Shown here one piece after another: positions 5,074-14,829 of a stretch of DNA of 64,000 nucleotides; within the stretch, counting starts at the first letter, position 1; the number at the start of each line of letters is the position of its first letter. The notes under the pieces are model-generated. The model was not told the origin of the DNA, made no database searches, and worked only from the letters and a program-made list of their open reading frames with translations. The position numbers and the translations under genes were made by a program. The DNA comes from SVTX01 sp045588675 (GTDB lineage: Bacteria; Bacillota; Clostridia; Oscillospirales; CAG-272), in the NCBI GenBank assembly GCA_045588675.1, contig JAZNER010000004.1, positions 61,571 to 125,570 of the forward strand, written 5' to 3'.

Positions 5074-7410
5074 AATAAATTCCTCTTTTTCATTATTTAA
5101 TTCTTCTATAGCAAGAATTTTTTTATGTCTTCTTCTCTGCGGCTTGTCTAAAGAAACAAAATTCAACCTTAAAGCGTTAGTTACTACGCAAAAGCTTGAC
5201 AGCGACATAGCAAGCGCTCCGAACATTGGATTCAACTCCAGATTGAACAGCGGAATCCACACGCCTGCGGCAAGCGGAATTCCTACTATATTATATATAA
5301 ATGCCCAAAACAGATTTTGATGAATATTTTTCAAGGTCGCGCGGCTTAATTTCAGTGCTCGAGGCAAGTCGGCAAGGCTGCTATTCATAAGCACGACATC
5401 CGCCGAATCAATTGCTATATCTGTTCCTCTGCCGATAGCGATTCCCGTGTCGGCGGTGGCAAGCGCAGGAGAGTCGTTGATTCCGTCACCTACCATTATT
5501 ACCTTGCCGTGCTTTTGTAGGGCCTTGACGACATCAGCCTTTTCGGCGGGCATTACCGACGCAATCACCTTGTCGACCCCCGCGACCGAGGCTATTGCCT
5601 TAGCGGTAGTACGGTTATCGCCCGTCAGCATAACAACAAACATTCCCATATTCTGCAATTCCTTGATTGCCGAAGGACTGTCCTCTTTGATTGTATCAGC
5701 AACTCCGATAATTCCCACAAGCCTATCCTCAAGCGCAAAAAACATAGGCGTTTTTCCGCTTTCGGCAAGCTTTTCGGCATCTGCTCTGAGTTTTGCAAGC
5801 GAGCCTTTATCAGAAACAAGGCTCTCGATAAATTTGAGATTTCCGCCCGAAATTCTATTTCCGTCAGAGTCCTTTGCCTCAACTCCCTTTCCCGAAATTG
5901 TGGAGAAGTTGTTTACAGGCATAATTTTTATATGCTTATCATTTGCATACCTTACGATAGCCTTGCCAAGAGGGTGCTCGCTCATCTCTTCGACCGAAGC
6001 GGCAAGCGATATTAAATATTCACTGTCAAAATCGTCTGTCGGCAGAATGTTGGTCACCGACATTTCTCCTTTTGTTATCGTGCCGGTTTTGTCAAGACAA
6101 ACAATCTCTGCCTGTCCGCAGGCTTCAAGAGATGCGGCAGTTTTAAACAAAATTCCTTTTTTCGCACCAACTCCGCTACCCACCATAATGGCGACGGGCG
6201 TTGCAAGACCGAGTGCACAGGGGCAGCTGATTACAAGCACCGAAACGGCGCGAGAAAGAGAGAAGCCTATGCTCTCTCCTGCCAGAAGCCATACAAATCC
6301 TGACAAAAGCGCAATCGCGATAACAACCGGAACAAAAACACCTGAAACCTTATCGGCAATTTTTGCAATAGGCGCTTTTGTTGCAGAGGCGTCGCTGACG
6401 ATTTTAATAATTTGCGAGAGCGTTGTGTTCTCTCCAATACGCCTTGCCGAGCACTTGACATATCCCGACAAATTAATTGTTCCCGCAGAAACGGAATCGC
6501 CTATATTTTTGTCCTGAGGCAAGCTTTCTCCTGTTAATGCCGATTCGTCAACAGCTGAGCAGCCTTCAACAACGACTCCGTCAGCCGCAAAGCTCTCACC
6601 GGGCTTCACAACAAAAATGTCATCTATTCTGAGCTCGTCAGCCGAAACAATCCTTTCTTCGCCGTCAATCAGAACTGTAGCTTTCTTTGGCGACATATCG
6701 AGAAGAGCGCGGAGCGCCGAGGTGGTTCTTCCTTTAGAAATCGACTCGAGCATTTTGCCTACCGTAATCAAGGAAAGAATCATTGCCGCCGACTCAAAAT
6801 AAAGGTCGTGAAGACCGTGCATAGCTAAGTCATAATTGCCCTCTGAGATAGCCTTCGTCATAGAAAACAGTACACAGACACTATAAACAAACGACGCTCC
6901 CGAGCCAAGCGCAACCAAGGAGTCCATATTGGGAGCCTTGTGCAGAAACGCGCGGAAGCCGCTCACAAAAAATCTGTTATTGATAATTATAATGATTGCC
7001 GAGAGGATTAGCTGCAACAAGCCAAGTCCTATGGGGTTTTGGGCAACTGATTGCGGTAGATACCAGCCCCACATAATATGTCCCATTGATATATACATCA
7101 ATGCCGCAAGAAAGATTATTGAGGAAACAAGTCGGACAAGCAAAGCCTTTGTTTCCTTGCTGTAAAGCAAATCGGCAGGCTCTTTTTCTTCCCTGCCGTT
7201 TTGTTTATTATTCGTATCGGCTTGCGCGCCGTAGCCTGCTTCAGTTACGGCTTTGATTATTATCTCGTCAGAGGTGTCGCCCTCAACTCCCATTGTGCCT
7301 GTCAACAGGCTGACAGAGCAGGACTTGATTCCGTCAAGTGAGGAAACCGCTTTTTCAACCCTTGTCGAGCAAGCGGCGCAGGACATACCCGTAACGGTAA
7401 ATTTTCTCAT
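4864..7410 (-). CDS. copA: Copper-exporting P1B-type ATPase with fused CopZ domain
   Basis: 848 residues. An N-terminal heavy-metal domain (GMSCAAC, C11/C14) is followed by the P-type ATPase: TGES at 293-296, the CPC metal-binding membrane motif at 396-398, the phosphorylated D440 in DKTGTIT, HP at 479-480 and GDGIND at 641-646. YN at 706-707 and MxxSS at 735-739 are the Cu(I) signature of subgroup IB-1. It should pump Cu+ out of the cytoplasm. A second CxxC metal domain (CPHC, C791/C794) forms the C-terminal 69 residues and may also be made separately (see 4864-5073). Start ATG follows GAGGTATTT. No CsoR- or CopY-type regulator is adjacent. Confidence 0.95.
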   Translation of the reverse strand: MRKFTVTGMSCAACSTRVEKAVSSLDGIKSCSVSLLTGTMGVEGDTSDEIIIKAVTEAGYGAQADTNNKQNGREEKEPADLLYSKETKALLVRLVSSIIFLAALMYISMGHIMWGWYLPQSVAQNPIGLGLLQLILSAIIIIINNRFFVSGFRAFLHKAPNMDSLVALGSGASFVYSVCVLFSMTKAISEGNYDLAMHGLHDLYFESAAMILSLITVGKMLESISKGRTTSALRALLDMSPKKATVLIDGEERIVSADELRIDDIFVVKPGESFAADGVVVEGCSAVDESALTGESLPQDKNIGDSVSAGTINLSGYVKCSARRIGENTTLSQIIKIVSDASATKAPIAKIADKVSGVFVPVVIAIALLSGFVWLLAGESIGFSLSRAVSVLVISCPCALGLATPVAIMVGSGVGAKKGILFKTAASLEACGQAEIVCLDKTGTITKGEMSVTNILPTDDFDSEYLISLAASVEEMSEHPLGKAIVRYANDKHIKIMPVNNFSTISGKGVEAKDSDGNRISGGNLKFIESLVSDKGSLAKLRADAEKLAESGKTPMFFALEDRLVGIIGVADTIKEDSPSAIKELQNMGMFVVMLTGDNRTTAKAIASVAGVDKVIASVMPAEKADVVKALQKHGKVIMVGDGINDSPALATADTGIAIGRGTDIAIDSADVVLMNSSLADLPRALKLSRATLKNIHQNLFWAFIYNIVGIPLAAGVWIPLFNLELNPMFGALAMSLSSFCVVTNALRLNFVSLDKPQRRRHKKILAIEELNNEKEEFIMTKTMTIEGMMCPHCSGRVKKTLEALGEVELAEVSHEKGTAIVTLKAAVSDDLLKKTVEEQGYKVISID

Positions 7411-7448
7411 AAATACCTCATAAGCCTAAAAAATAATATTTTTCCAAA

Positions 7449-7952
7449 TCAATAGCTGCTGATAGGGATACTCTCGTCATCCTCTCCCTTTTCGATTGAC
7501 CGGATTTGCACATAATAGCTGTAGCTTTCGTTTACCTTGACGCAAATTCGGTCGCCGACCTTTTTGCCAAGCAGAGCCTTTCCAAGAGGACTCTCCTTGC
7601 TGAGCAAGCCTTTTAAGGAATCCTGACGGAGAGTGGTTACGATTTTTCGCTCAACCACCTCGTCGTCCTCTTCAATATAAAATGCAACCGTGTCAAAAAG
7701 ACAGACGGCATCCTCGTCGGTCTGGACCTTGATTACCTTTGCGGTGGCAATCATATTTTTGAGGTATCTTATTCGGCTCTCGTTCTTGTTTTTTTCTCTT
7801 TTCGCCTCTTTGTATTCGGCGTTTTCGCTGAGGTCGCCGAATTCCCGGGTTCTTTGCACCTCAGCTAAAAGCTCGGGGCGCAAAACGCACATACGGTAGT
7901 CGATTTCCTCTTGCATTTTCTTTATATCAACTGCGGTTAGTTCGTCGTGCAT
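7449..7952 (-). CDS. greA: GreA/GreB-family transcription factor
   Basis: 167 residues, normal for the family. The N-terminal coiled coil (about 1-80) carries the FGDLSENAEYKEAK signature whose acidic tip enters the RNA polymerase secondary channel to stimulate cleavage of backtracked RNA. The C-terminal FKBP-like domain begins around residue 85, including the SPLGKALLGKKVGD segment. The ATG follows AAAGGAAAGAAGT. It sits at the end of the lspA-rluD cluster and ends 39 bp before copA. Confidence 0.9.
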   Translation of the reverse strand: MHDELTAVDIKKMQEEIDYRMCVLRPELLAEVQRTREFGDLSENAEYKEAKREKNKNESRIRYLKNMIATAKVIKVQTDEDAVCLFDTVAFYIEEDDEVVERKIVTTLRQDSLKGLLSKESPLGKALLGKKVGDRICVKVNESYSYYVQIRSIEKGEDDESIPISSY

Positions 7953-7983
7953 ACTTCTTTCCTTTGTTAATCAATGTTATGTG

Positions 7984-8997
7984 TTAATCAATATTCTGCG
8001 CTCTCATTTTTTCAAGAATTGCCAAAAAATCATCCGGCAAATCACACTCAAAGTGCATTTTCTCCCGTGTTTTCGGGTGAGTAAGCTCAAGACATTTCGC
8101 GTGCAGGCACTGTCCCGAAATCAAACTTTTGTTGGTTGCTTCAAATTTGGTATTTGCTCCGCCGTATAATTCGTCGCCGAGCAAGGCGTGACCTGTATGC
8201 GACATATGCACGCGTATTTGATGCGTTCTGCCTGTTTCAAGACGGCATTTTATATATGCAAATCTTCCGCTTGGGAGATTGAACTGTTCAATTGCTTCAA
8301 AATGCGTTATCGCCTCTCTTGACTTGTGTCTTGGGTCGTTGATAACAGCCATTTTCTTGCGGTCGGACGGGTGACGGCCAATCGGACGGTTGACAGTTCC
8401 CGGGCTCTCCTTAAAATTGCCAAGCGCAATAGCGTGATAGATCCGACTTATCGAGTGAGTTTTCAACTGCTCGGACAAAAATATATGTGCTTCATCATTT
8501 TTTGCGACAACCAAAAGGCCTGAGGTGTCCTTGTCAATTCTGTGGACTATCCCAGGACGAATTACGCCGCCGATTCCCGAAAGCGAATTCTTGCAATGAT
8601 AAAGCAGGGCGTTAACAAGCGTTCCGCTGTAGATACCTGTCGCGGGGTGAACGATCATTCCCGACGGCTTGTTTACAACAATAATATCGCTGTCCTCATA
8701 AACTATATTGAGCGGAATATCCTCCGGCAAGGCTTCTGCCGTCTCGGGCTCAGGCATAGCTATTTCAACGGTGTCGCCGCGGCGCATTTTGTAATTTTTC
8801 TGAGGAGCAATACCGTTTACAAAAACCGCTCCACCCTCAATCAGCTTCGTGGCAAGCGCGCGCGAAAGTCCTGTGTTTGTCGAAACAAATTTGTCAAGCC
8901 GCTCGCCGACAAGCTCTTCGGTTGCGGCAATGACTGTTATCTCGCCGTCCTGTGTCAAGCCCTCGTCAAGCTGGGCAAAATTATCTTTCTCGGTCAT
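7984..8997 (-). CDS. rluD: RluD-family 23S rRNA pseudouridine synthase
   Basis: About 337 residues. An N-terminal S4 RNA-binding domain (GERLDKFVS..., roughly residues 30-90) precedes the RluA/RluD catalytic domain, with the HRIDKDTSG motif holding the catalytic aspartate. It modifies uridines of 23S rRNA helix 69 or related sites. The ATG at 8997 is chosen because GGTGAG precedes it and the lspA stop lies one base upstream (TAAAATG). An ATG eight codons earlier overlaps lspA and has no ribosome site. The order lspA-rluD matches the Bacillus lspA-ylyB pair. Confidence 0.92.
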   Translation of the reverse strand: MTEKDNFAQLDEGLTQDGEITVIAATEELVGERLDKFVSTNTGLSRALATKLIEGGAVFVNGIAPQKNYKMRRGDTVEIAMPEPETAEALPEDIPLNIVYEDSDIIVVNKPSGMIVHPATGIYSGTLVNALLYHCKNSLSGIGGVIRPGIVHRIDKDTSGLLVVAKNDEAHIFLSEQLKTHSISRIYHAIALGNFKESPGTVNRPIGRHPSDRKKMAVINDPRHKSREAITHFEAIEQFNLPSGRFAYIKCRLETGRTHQIRVHMSHTGHALLGDELYGGANTKFEATNKSLISGQCLHAKCLELTHPKTREKMHFECDLPDDFLAILEKMRAQNID

Positions 8998-8998
8998 T

Positions 8999-9517
8999 TT
9001 ACTCACCAATACTTTTTTCATCTGTTAAGAGCTTTTTCTGCTTTTCCTCTCTGCTCTCTCTTGCCATATCAAGAATAAACCAAAGAATAAGCAAGCCTGC
9101 GCCAACACAAACAAAGGCGTCGGCAACATTGAAAACCCACATCCAAATTTTGGGGAAAGCGCAAAAATCAAGGAAATCTATAACATAGCCGAGGCGAATT
9201 CGGTCTATCATATTTCCAATTCCGCCGCCGACAAGCAAAATAATTGCCGAGAGGATAAGCTTGCTTTGAGGCTTTTTCCAAAACAGATAAACCAAAATTG
9301 CAATTATAGCAACGCTTGACAAAATCATAAAGATCCATCTGTTATCTGCCATAGAGCCAAACGCCGCTCCCTTATTTTGTATATAGGTAAATCTGAAAAC
9401 GCCCGGGATTATATCAATTGACTGATGCAGGTCCATATAGATTACAACCAGATATTTGCTGATTTGGTCGATAAAAACAGTTGCCAAAATAAGCAGCGAA
9501 ATAATAACGCTTGTCAT
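8999..9517 (-). CDS. lspA: Signal peptidase II (prolipoprotein)
   Basis: 172 residues with four membrane segments, in the usual size range. The two catalytic aspartates are visible in GNMIDRI and FNVADAF, and the conserved NKGAAFG motif is present near residue 48. It cleaves the signal peptide of diacylglyceryl-modified prolipoproteins in the membrane. The C-terminal 25 residues are charged and cytoplasmic. It lies directly upstream of rluD and is probably cotranscribed with it. Confidence 0.95.
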   Translation of the reverse strand: MTSVIISLLILATVFIDQISKYLVVIYMDLHQSIDIIPGVFRFTYIQNKGAAFGSMADNRWIFMILSSVAIIAILVYLFWKKPQSKLILSAIILLVGGGIGNMIDRIRLGYVIDFLDFCAFPKIWMWVFNVADAFVCVGAGLLILWFILDMARESREEKQKKLLTDEKSIGE

Positions 9518-9542
9518 TTTAATCCTTCCATAAGCTCGGTAA

Positions 9543-10343
9543 CTATACCGATTTTTTTATTTTGTAGAAATGAGTGATCTGCAGATCCTCGTCCATATCC
9601 AAGCCGTGAGAGCCTGCACCGCCGTCAATCTCGTGACAGCCGTGATCCATTGCAAATCCAAGCAAGGTGTCGTGTCCTGCCCAATGCTCCTCAATCAATG
9701 AAGCAAAGGTAGCAAAGTAGTGAGAGTTTGCGCGGAGCTCTGACAACGCCTCTAAGCTTTCGGGTCCGTGCTTGTGCATAAGAGTGTCGTAATTTCCGTT
9801 ATAAACTACAACCAGGTCATACTCGTCGTTAATAATAACCTCAGCAACCTTCGCGTTGATTTCGGGAATAGTGTCATATATATAGTAGTCAATATTTCTG
9901 TTAAGATAAAGCTTTGACATACTGCAATTTGTGCGGGCAAGCAAGGCTATACGCTTACCGCTTCTGGCAACCGCGTCAAACAAGCTATCGGTCGGGATAG
10001 TAACCTTCTCATATTTTTGAACGCCGTGAACCGCGGGCTGTGCGCCTGTGTACATCGTTGCAAAGCAAACAGGAGTTACTGACGGCATAACAGTTTCAAG
10101 CGGAAGCTGAAGATCGGTCTTTGCAACTACCTCGTTTACAAGCTGGGGATATTTTTTGTATATCCACTCTGCAACAGCATCGGGATTATACATAAATACT
10201 CTGTCCGCCTTTTTGCCGCCTAATTCCTTGTCAATATATTCTGCAAGCACTTCATTTTTATTTGCCGCGTGCTCGGGTGCTTCAACTCCCAAGGCATAGG
10301 CGAGAGTTGCGCATATTGTATCTAACGATTTTCTTTCTGACAT
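9543..10343 (-). CDS. Alkaline-phosphatase-superfamily phosphodiesterase
   Basis: 266 residues. The motif TVMPSVTPVCFATMYTG holds the metal-binding nucleophile Thr/Ser of type I phosphodiesterase/nucleotide pyrophosphatase proteins. Downstream D-T-L-M-H-K-H-G and D-H-G-C-H-E provide the usual Asp/His metal ligands. There is no signal peptide or membrane segment, so it is probably cytoplasmic. The substrate cannot be read from sequence. It lies between ileS and lspA, a place that holds a regulator-type gene in Bacillus; its role there is unknown. Confidence 0.75.
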   Translation of the reverse strand: MSERKSLDTICATLAYALGVEAPEHAANKNEVLAEYIDKELGGKKADRVFMYNPDAVAEWIYKKYPQLVNEVVAKTDLQLPLETVMPSVTPVCFATMYTGAQPAVHGVQKYEKVTIPTDSLFDAVARSGKRIALLARTNCSMSKLYLNRNIDYYIYDTIPEINAKVAEVIINDEYDLVVVYNGNYDTLMHKHGPESLEALSELRANSHYFATFASLIEEHWAGHDTLLGFAMDHGCHEIDGGAGSHGLDMDEDLQITHFYKIKKSV

Positions 10344-10478
10344 TGTTTATTCCTTCCGTGCTAAGAAATTCAAAAGCTTACATCCTAATTTTGCTGAGTT
10401 TTAGAATTTTTGTAGTTCAAATTTTCAAATTGAGGGGGACGGAAACCGTTTCTCTCGCTCTCCTTCCCCCAAAAATAT

Positions 10479-13286
10479 TTAACCTAAGATCCTTCTGCAT
10501 CTCTCGCAAAGGAAACCGCCCTCGTCGTCGTGAGCTCCCTCTGTTGAATAAGACCAGCAGCGATCGCACTTGTGTCCGTCAGCGGGCGCAACCATAACGG
10601 CGATGCCTGTTTGTGTTTCGGCAAACGCGCCCTCGGGAGCATCTCCCTTCTGAACACTCGCGCCCGAGGTAATGTAAATACCCGCAAGCTCGTCGGCAAA
10701 GCTGCTCATAAGAGCATAAGCTTCGTCGTCGTTTGTATAAATCGTAACCTTTGCGTCAAGAGATTTACCAATCATCTTGTCAGCACGCGCAAGCTCCAGA
10801 GCCTTCATAACGTCATCTCTGTACAAGAAAAGCTTATCCCACTTTGCAGAGAAATCTGCGGTCTTATCCGCCAATTCCTTGTCAAATGCAGGCATATCGT
10901 TGAGGAAGATGCTCTCTGCCTTGTCGCTCGCGGCGTGAGGCATAGCCTTCCAGATTTCTTCTGCGGTAAAGGAGATGATGGGAGCTAAGAGCTTTGTTAT
11001 ATCTGAGAGAACGCGGTAAAGCGCGCTCTGTCCGCTTCTTCTTGACTTGGAATCCGACTTTTCAACGTAAAGGCGGTCCTTTGTGATGTCAATGTAGAGC
11101 TTTGAAAGCTCAATGGTGCAGAATTTATTGATAGCGTGGTAAACTATATGGAATTCGTAATTGTTATATGCTTCAAGGCAGAGCTTTACAAGCTTATTGG
11201 TTTCGGCAACTATCCAAGCGTCGATATCAAGCATATCGTCAAATGCAACCATATCTGTTTCGGGATTAAAGTCAGATAGGTTTGCCATCATAATTCTGGC
11301 GGTATTTCTTATCTTCTTGTAAGATTCCGAAAGCTGTGCAAAGATGTTTTCAGAGCAACGAACATCTGCGTGATAGTCAGAGGATGCCGCCCAAAGACGC
11401 ACTAATTCTGCGCCGTATTTCTTGATAATGTCGTCGGGGCTTATCGAGTTACCGAGCGACTTGTGCATAGCCTTGCCTTCTCCGTCAACTACCCAGCCGT
11501 GAGTAAGAACGGCCTTAAAGGGTGCGCCAACCTTACCGCTTGAGCCAACTGCTGTGAGCAAGGAAGCCTGGAACCAGCCTCGGTACTGGTCGCCGCCCTC
11601 AAGATAAATGTCAGATGGCCAGGTTTCTTGTTCTCTGTTTTTAAGAACCGCTATGTGAGATGAGCCCGAGTCAAACCAACCGTCAAGAGTGTTTGTTTCC
11701 TTTGTAAAGCCGTGAGCCTTGCCACAGTGAGGACAGGTAAAGTCCTCTCCGAGAATCTCCTTTGCTTCAAGGTCAAACCAAGCGTTTGAGCCCTTTTCTC
11801 CAAAGAGCTTTTCAACCTTTGTGATAGTTTCTTCGTTACAGATAGGAGCCTTGCAGTCCTCGCAGTAGAATACGGGAATTGGAAGTCCCCAATGTCTTTG
11901 ACGGGAAATGCACCAGTCTGCTCTCTCCCTTATCATCTGCTCCATTCTGTCCTGTCCCCACGCGGGAAGCCATAAAACATCCTTGCAAGAAGCGATTGCA
12001 TCGTCCTTGAACGCCTCAACAGAGCAGAACCACTGAGGAGTTGCGCGGAAGATAATAGGTGACTTACATCTCCAGCAGTGAGGATATTCGTGCTCAATTT
12101 CAGCCGAAGCCAAGAGCGCGCCCGTTTCCTTCATATCTGCTAAAATTGCCTCGTTGGAGTCGGCGTAGTACATTCCCGCAAACTTGCCCGCATCGGCTGT
12201 CTGGTAGCCTCTGTCGTCAACAGGAACTATAATATCAATGTTATATCTGCGGCAGGTCTGATAGTCGTCTGCGCCAAAGCCGGGTGCGGTATGAACACAG
12301 CCTGTACCTGAGTCCATCGTTACATAATCTGCATTAACAACGATACTCTTGCGGTCAAGGAAGGGGTGCTTTGCTGTCATAAACTCAAATTCTTTACCCT
12401 CAAGTGTTGCAAGGGTAGTGTATCCTTCAATTCCCGCCGCCTTGAGAGTTGACTCGGTAAGAGCCTTTGCAAGAATATATGTTTCCCCGCTCTCAACCTT
12501 AACAAGGTCATACTCTTCGTCGGGGTTGAGTGCGATTGCAAGGTTACCGGGGAGAGTCCAAGTCGTAGTTGTCCAGATTACGAAGTAAGTGTTATTAAGG
12601 TCGCAAAGAGGAGCAAGCTTTCCCTTGTCATCGGCAACCTTGAACTTTACATAAATTGATGTACATTTGTCTGTCTGATACTCAATTTCAGCCTCTGCAA
12701 GAGCGGTTTCGTCCTTAGGGCACCAATAAACAGGCTTAAGTCCCTTGTAAATGTATCCTCTCTTGAACATCTCGCCGAAAACGCGAACCTCTGTCGCTTC
12801 AAAATCGGGCGACATTGTCATATAAGGATTTTCCCAATCGGCAACAAGACCTAAACGCTGGAACTGGTCTGCTTGCTTGTCAATAAAGCCCTGCGCGAAT
12901 TCGTGGCAAGCGGAACGGAATTCCGATATAGACATCTTCTTTCTGTCAAGCTTGTTCTTCTTAATAATTGCAGACTCGATAGGCATTCCGTGGTTATCCC
13001 AACCGGGAACATAGGAAATTCTGTATCCCTGCATAGCCTTATATTTGTTTATAAAGTCCTTCAAAATCTTGTTAAGAGCGTGTCCCATATGGATATTTCC
13101 GTTTGAGAAGGGAGGGCCGTCGTGGAAAGAGAATTTCTCTCCATCCGCTCTCGCATCCTGCATTTTTTTGTACAGGTCTATGCTCTTCCAATACGCAATC
13201 GTTTCAGGCTCTCTTTGAGGCAGATTTGCTCTCATAGAGAACGAGGTTTGCGGTAAGTTTAATGAATCCTTGTAGTCCTTTGCCAT
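10479..13286 (-). CDS. ileS: Isoleucyl-tRNA synthetase
   Basis: 935 residues, full length. Class I signatures are clear: NGNIHMGHAL (HIGH variant) near residue 60, the catalytic WNP-like region, and AMHKSLGN in place of KMSKS. A large CP1 editing domain lies between. The C-terminal zinc finger (CDRC...CERC) closes the protein. It charges tRNA-Ile and edits misactivated valine. The ATG follows GGAGGTTATATAATT. No T-box is visible in the 120-bp leader, unlike tyrS in this window. Confidence 0.97.
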   Translation of the reverse strand: MAKDYKDSLNLPQTSFSMRANLPQREPETIAYWKSIDLYKKMQDARADGEKFSFHDGPPFSNGNIHMGHALNKILKDFINKYKAMQGYRISYVPGWDNHGMPIESAIIKKNKLDRKKMSISEFRSACHEFAQGFIDKQADQFQRLGLVADWENPYMTMSPDFEATEVRVFGEMFKRGYIYKGLKPVYWCPKDETALAEAEIEYQTDKCTSIYVKFKVADDKGKLAPLCDLNNTYFVIWTTTTWTLPGNLAIALNPDEEYDLVKVESGETYILAKALTESTLKAAGIEGYTTLATLEGKEFEFMTAKHPFLDRKSIVVNADYVTMDSGTGCVHTAPGFGADDYQTCRRYNIDIIVPVDDRGYQTADAGKFAGMYYADSNEAILADMKETGALLASAEIEHEYPHCWRCKSPIIFRATPQWFCSVEAFKDDAIASCKDVLWLPAWGQDRMEQMIRERADWCISRQRHWGLPIPVFYCEDCKAPICNEETITKVEKLFGEKGSNAWFDLEAKEILGEDFTCPHCGKAHGFTKETNTLDGWFDSGSSHIAVLKNREQETWPSDIYLEGGDQYRGWFQASLLTAVGSSGKVGAPFKAVLTHGWVVDGEGKAMHKSLGNSISPDDIIKKYGAELVRLWAASSDYHADVRCSENIFAQLSESYKKIRNTARIMMANLSDFNPETDMVAFDDMLDIDAWIVAETNKLVKLCLEAYNNYEFHIVYHAINKFCTIELSKLYIDITKDRLYVEKSDSKSRRSGQSALYRVLSDITKLLAPIISFTAEEIWKAMPHAASDKAESIFLNDMPAFDKELADKTADFSAKWDKLFLYRDDVMKALELARADKMIGKSLDAKVTIYTNDDEAYALMSSFADELAGIYITSGASVQKGDAPEGAFAETQTGIAVMVAPADGHKCDRCWSYSTEGAHDDEGGFLCERCRRILG

Positions 13287-13409
13287 AATTATATAACCTC
13301 CGTGTACTAATGTATAGTACCTAAAATTTCAAAATGCTTGCGAAGTCGCTGTGCTTTTTATCGTAAGCTTTTTATATTCTGAATTTGAATAATCAAATTG
13401 TAGTCAAAA

Positions 13410-14219
13410 TTAAATGTATTTGTCGGCAACGAGGCGCATCCTTCCCTTTTTTGTTTCTCCGTCAAATCCGACAATATTGAATTTGCCATATCCTCTCGCC
13501 GAAATTTTGCAGGGCGGAAGTATTGACTTGTCGCATTTGAGCTCGGGAAGATAATCAAGCTCGCAAAGCCCCGATTTAATCAATTCCTGAGCCCGCTCCC
13601 GTGACAGTCCCGTCAGCGCGCCGATAATACAGTCAAACCTGTTTGAAGCAACCGTCAGCGACAGGCGACAAAGATTTTGCTTTGGCTCAAAGTCGCCGTC
13701 AGGCAAAAACTCCTCTGCCGTTACCTTGTCAGAAGCCACCCTGTCAAGATTTTCAAGCAAAAAACGGAAAATTTTGTCGGTGCAAAAAATTATTGCAGAA
13801 AAATCGTCCTCCACAACAATATCGCCTATCGAGCTTCTCTCAATTCCAAGAGCTAATATTGAGCCGAGATAATCGCGATGAGAAAGAGCGCGATATGAGC
13901 TCCCCTTTATTCTGATTGCCCGAATTTTGGTGCGAAGCTCCTCAGGGAAGTAAGCTTCCAGCTTCTCTTTTGGCGTTCCGTCAAAATCCGAAAGAAACGA
14001 CGGCAGAACAAAAAGCCGTTTTCTTTCGGCAGATGGGTATCCTCCAAACAGAAAAACTCTCTCCCCTGCCCGATTTTGCTGACAAAAGCTTAAAGCATAA
14101 GCCGCTTCGGCAGGGGTGAGAAAATTTCCGCATACGAGCTCTCCCTTGTCGGCACGGCGAAGACAGTCCTCCACGCGCGACAAAAGCAGTCGTTTAGCTT
14201 GAGTATTATTAAAATCCAT
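13410..14219 (-). CDS. ylmH: YlmH-type S4 RNA-binding protein
   Basis: 269 residues. The central region with GILALGIERSSIGDI-type sequence (around residues 118-135) and the C-terminal S4 domain (about 185-269) are characteristic of YlmH, encoded in the cell-division cluster of Firmicutes. YlmH has been linked to rescue of stalled ribosomes and to division. The start ATG has no clear ribosome site, so translation may depend on the upstream gene sepF, 48 bp away. In Bacillus the next gene is divIVA; here ileS follows directly. Confidence 0.88.
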   Translation of the reverse strand: MDFNNTQAKRLLLSRVEDCLRRADKGELVCGNFLTPAEAAYALSFCQQNRAGERVFLFGGYPSAERKRLFVLPSFLSDFDGTPKEKLEAYFPEELRTKIRAIRIKGSSYRALSHRDYLGSILALGIERSSIGDIVVEDDFSAIIFCTDKIFRFLLENLDRVASDKVTAEEFLPDGDFEPKQNLCRLSLTVASNRFDCIIGALTGLSRERAQELIKSGLCELDYLPELKCDKSILPPCKISARGYGKFNIVGFDGETKKGRMRLVADKYI

Positions 14220-14267
14220 ATTTTATCAGTTTTTTAAATCCCGACAAATTTTTCTCATATGGAAAAA

Positions 14268-14756
14268 TTATTCAGCGTCGTCCTCGTCGTCCTCAACGAT
14301 TTCCTCGTCAAGCTCGTCAATAGAAATATCCTCGTCAAAATCGTAAGGGAGAAGAACAACGGTTTCTCTGTCGATTTTGCTAAGCTCACCGTCAAGAGCC
14401 TGAACTGCGCCCATAAGATAGTCGAAAAGACGAACAAAGTTATCTCTGTCAAGCTCCTCAACGCAAATTACAACAACGCGGCCGTCCTTGAAGCTGTCAA
14501 CGATCTTACTGCCGTCGGTGTAGCTTGTAGGGGTAAAGGTTCTCTTCATCAAGGGCTCGTTTGCCTTTGCAATATCTCTTGCGTTTTCAGCAGAGAGAAC
14601 GACGCGAATGTCGGACATATCCTCGTCGTAGTAGTCGTTGCCGACTGACTGTGAGCCGTCGGGAGTAGCGTCGGTCTTGTAATAAAGCTCGTCGTAGCTG
14701 TCGTCGATTTCCTCTGCGGGCTCGCTTTTCTTACCAAATAACCAAAACTTTTCCAT
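14268..14756 (-). CDS. sepF: Cell-division protein SepF
   Basis: About 162 residues. The start at 14756 gives an N-terminal hydrophobic/basic stretch (MEKFWLFGKK), in line with the membrane-anchoring helix of SepF, and has GGAG six bases upstream. An acidic linker follows. The DUF552 core at about 65-140 includes DGRVVVICVEELD and the RLFDYLMGAVQALDG helix. SepF binds FtsZ and tethers the Z ring to the membrane. The tail is very acidic (runs of D/E), which is not typical of Bacillus SepF. Confidence 0.93.
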   Translation of the reverse strand: MEKFWLFGKKSEPAEEIDDSYDELYYKTDATPDGSQSVGNDYYDEDMSDIRVVLSAENARDIAKANEPLMKRTFTPTSYTDGSKIVDSFKDGRVVVICVEELDRDNFVRLFDYLMGAVQALDGELSKIDRETVVLLPYDFDEDISIDELDEEIVEDDEDDAE

Positions 14757-14829
14757 ATTAATCTCCATTCCGCCGTCAAGCAAAGCTTATACGGCAATTT
14801 ATATTATCTTTTTTATTTTTACTTTATTT

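Noticed and set aside
5447..6517. 356-codon plus-strand frame opposite copA
   Set aside because: Antisense shadow of a gene with complete P-type ATPase motifs; composition is Ser/Ile/Pro-biased with no domain.
10344..10478. Terminator between ileS and the phosphodiesterase gene
   Set aside because: A GGGGGA/TCCCCC pair exists on the minus strand, but the loop is long and no T run follows; transcription may continue.
13287..13409. T-box in front of ileS
   Set aside because: The gap is only about 120 bp and contains no GGTGGTACC-like core, specifier loop or terminator.
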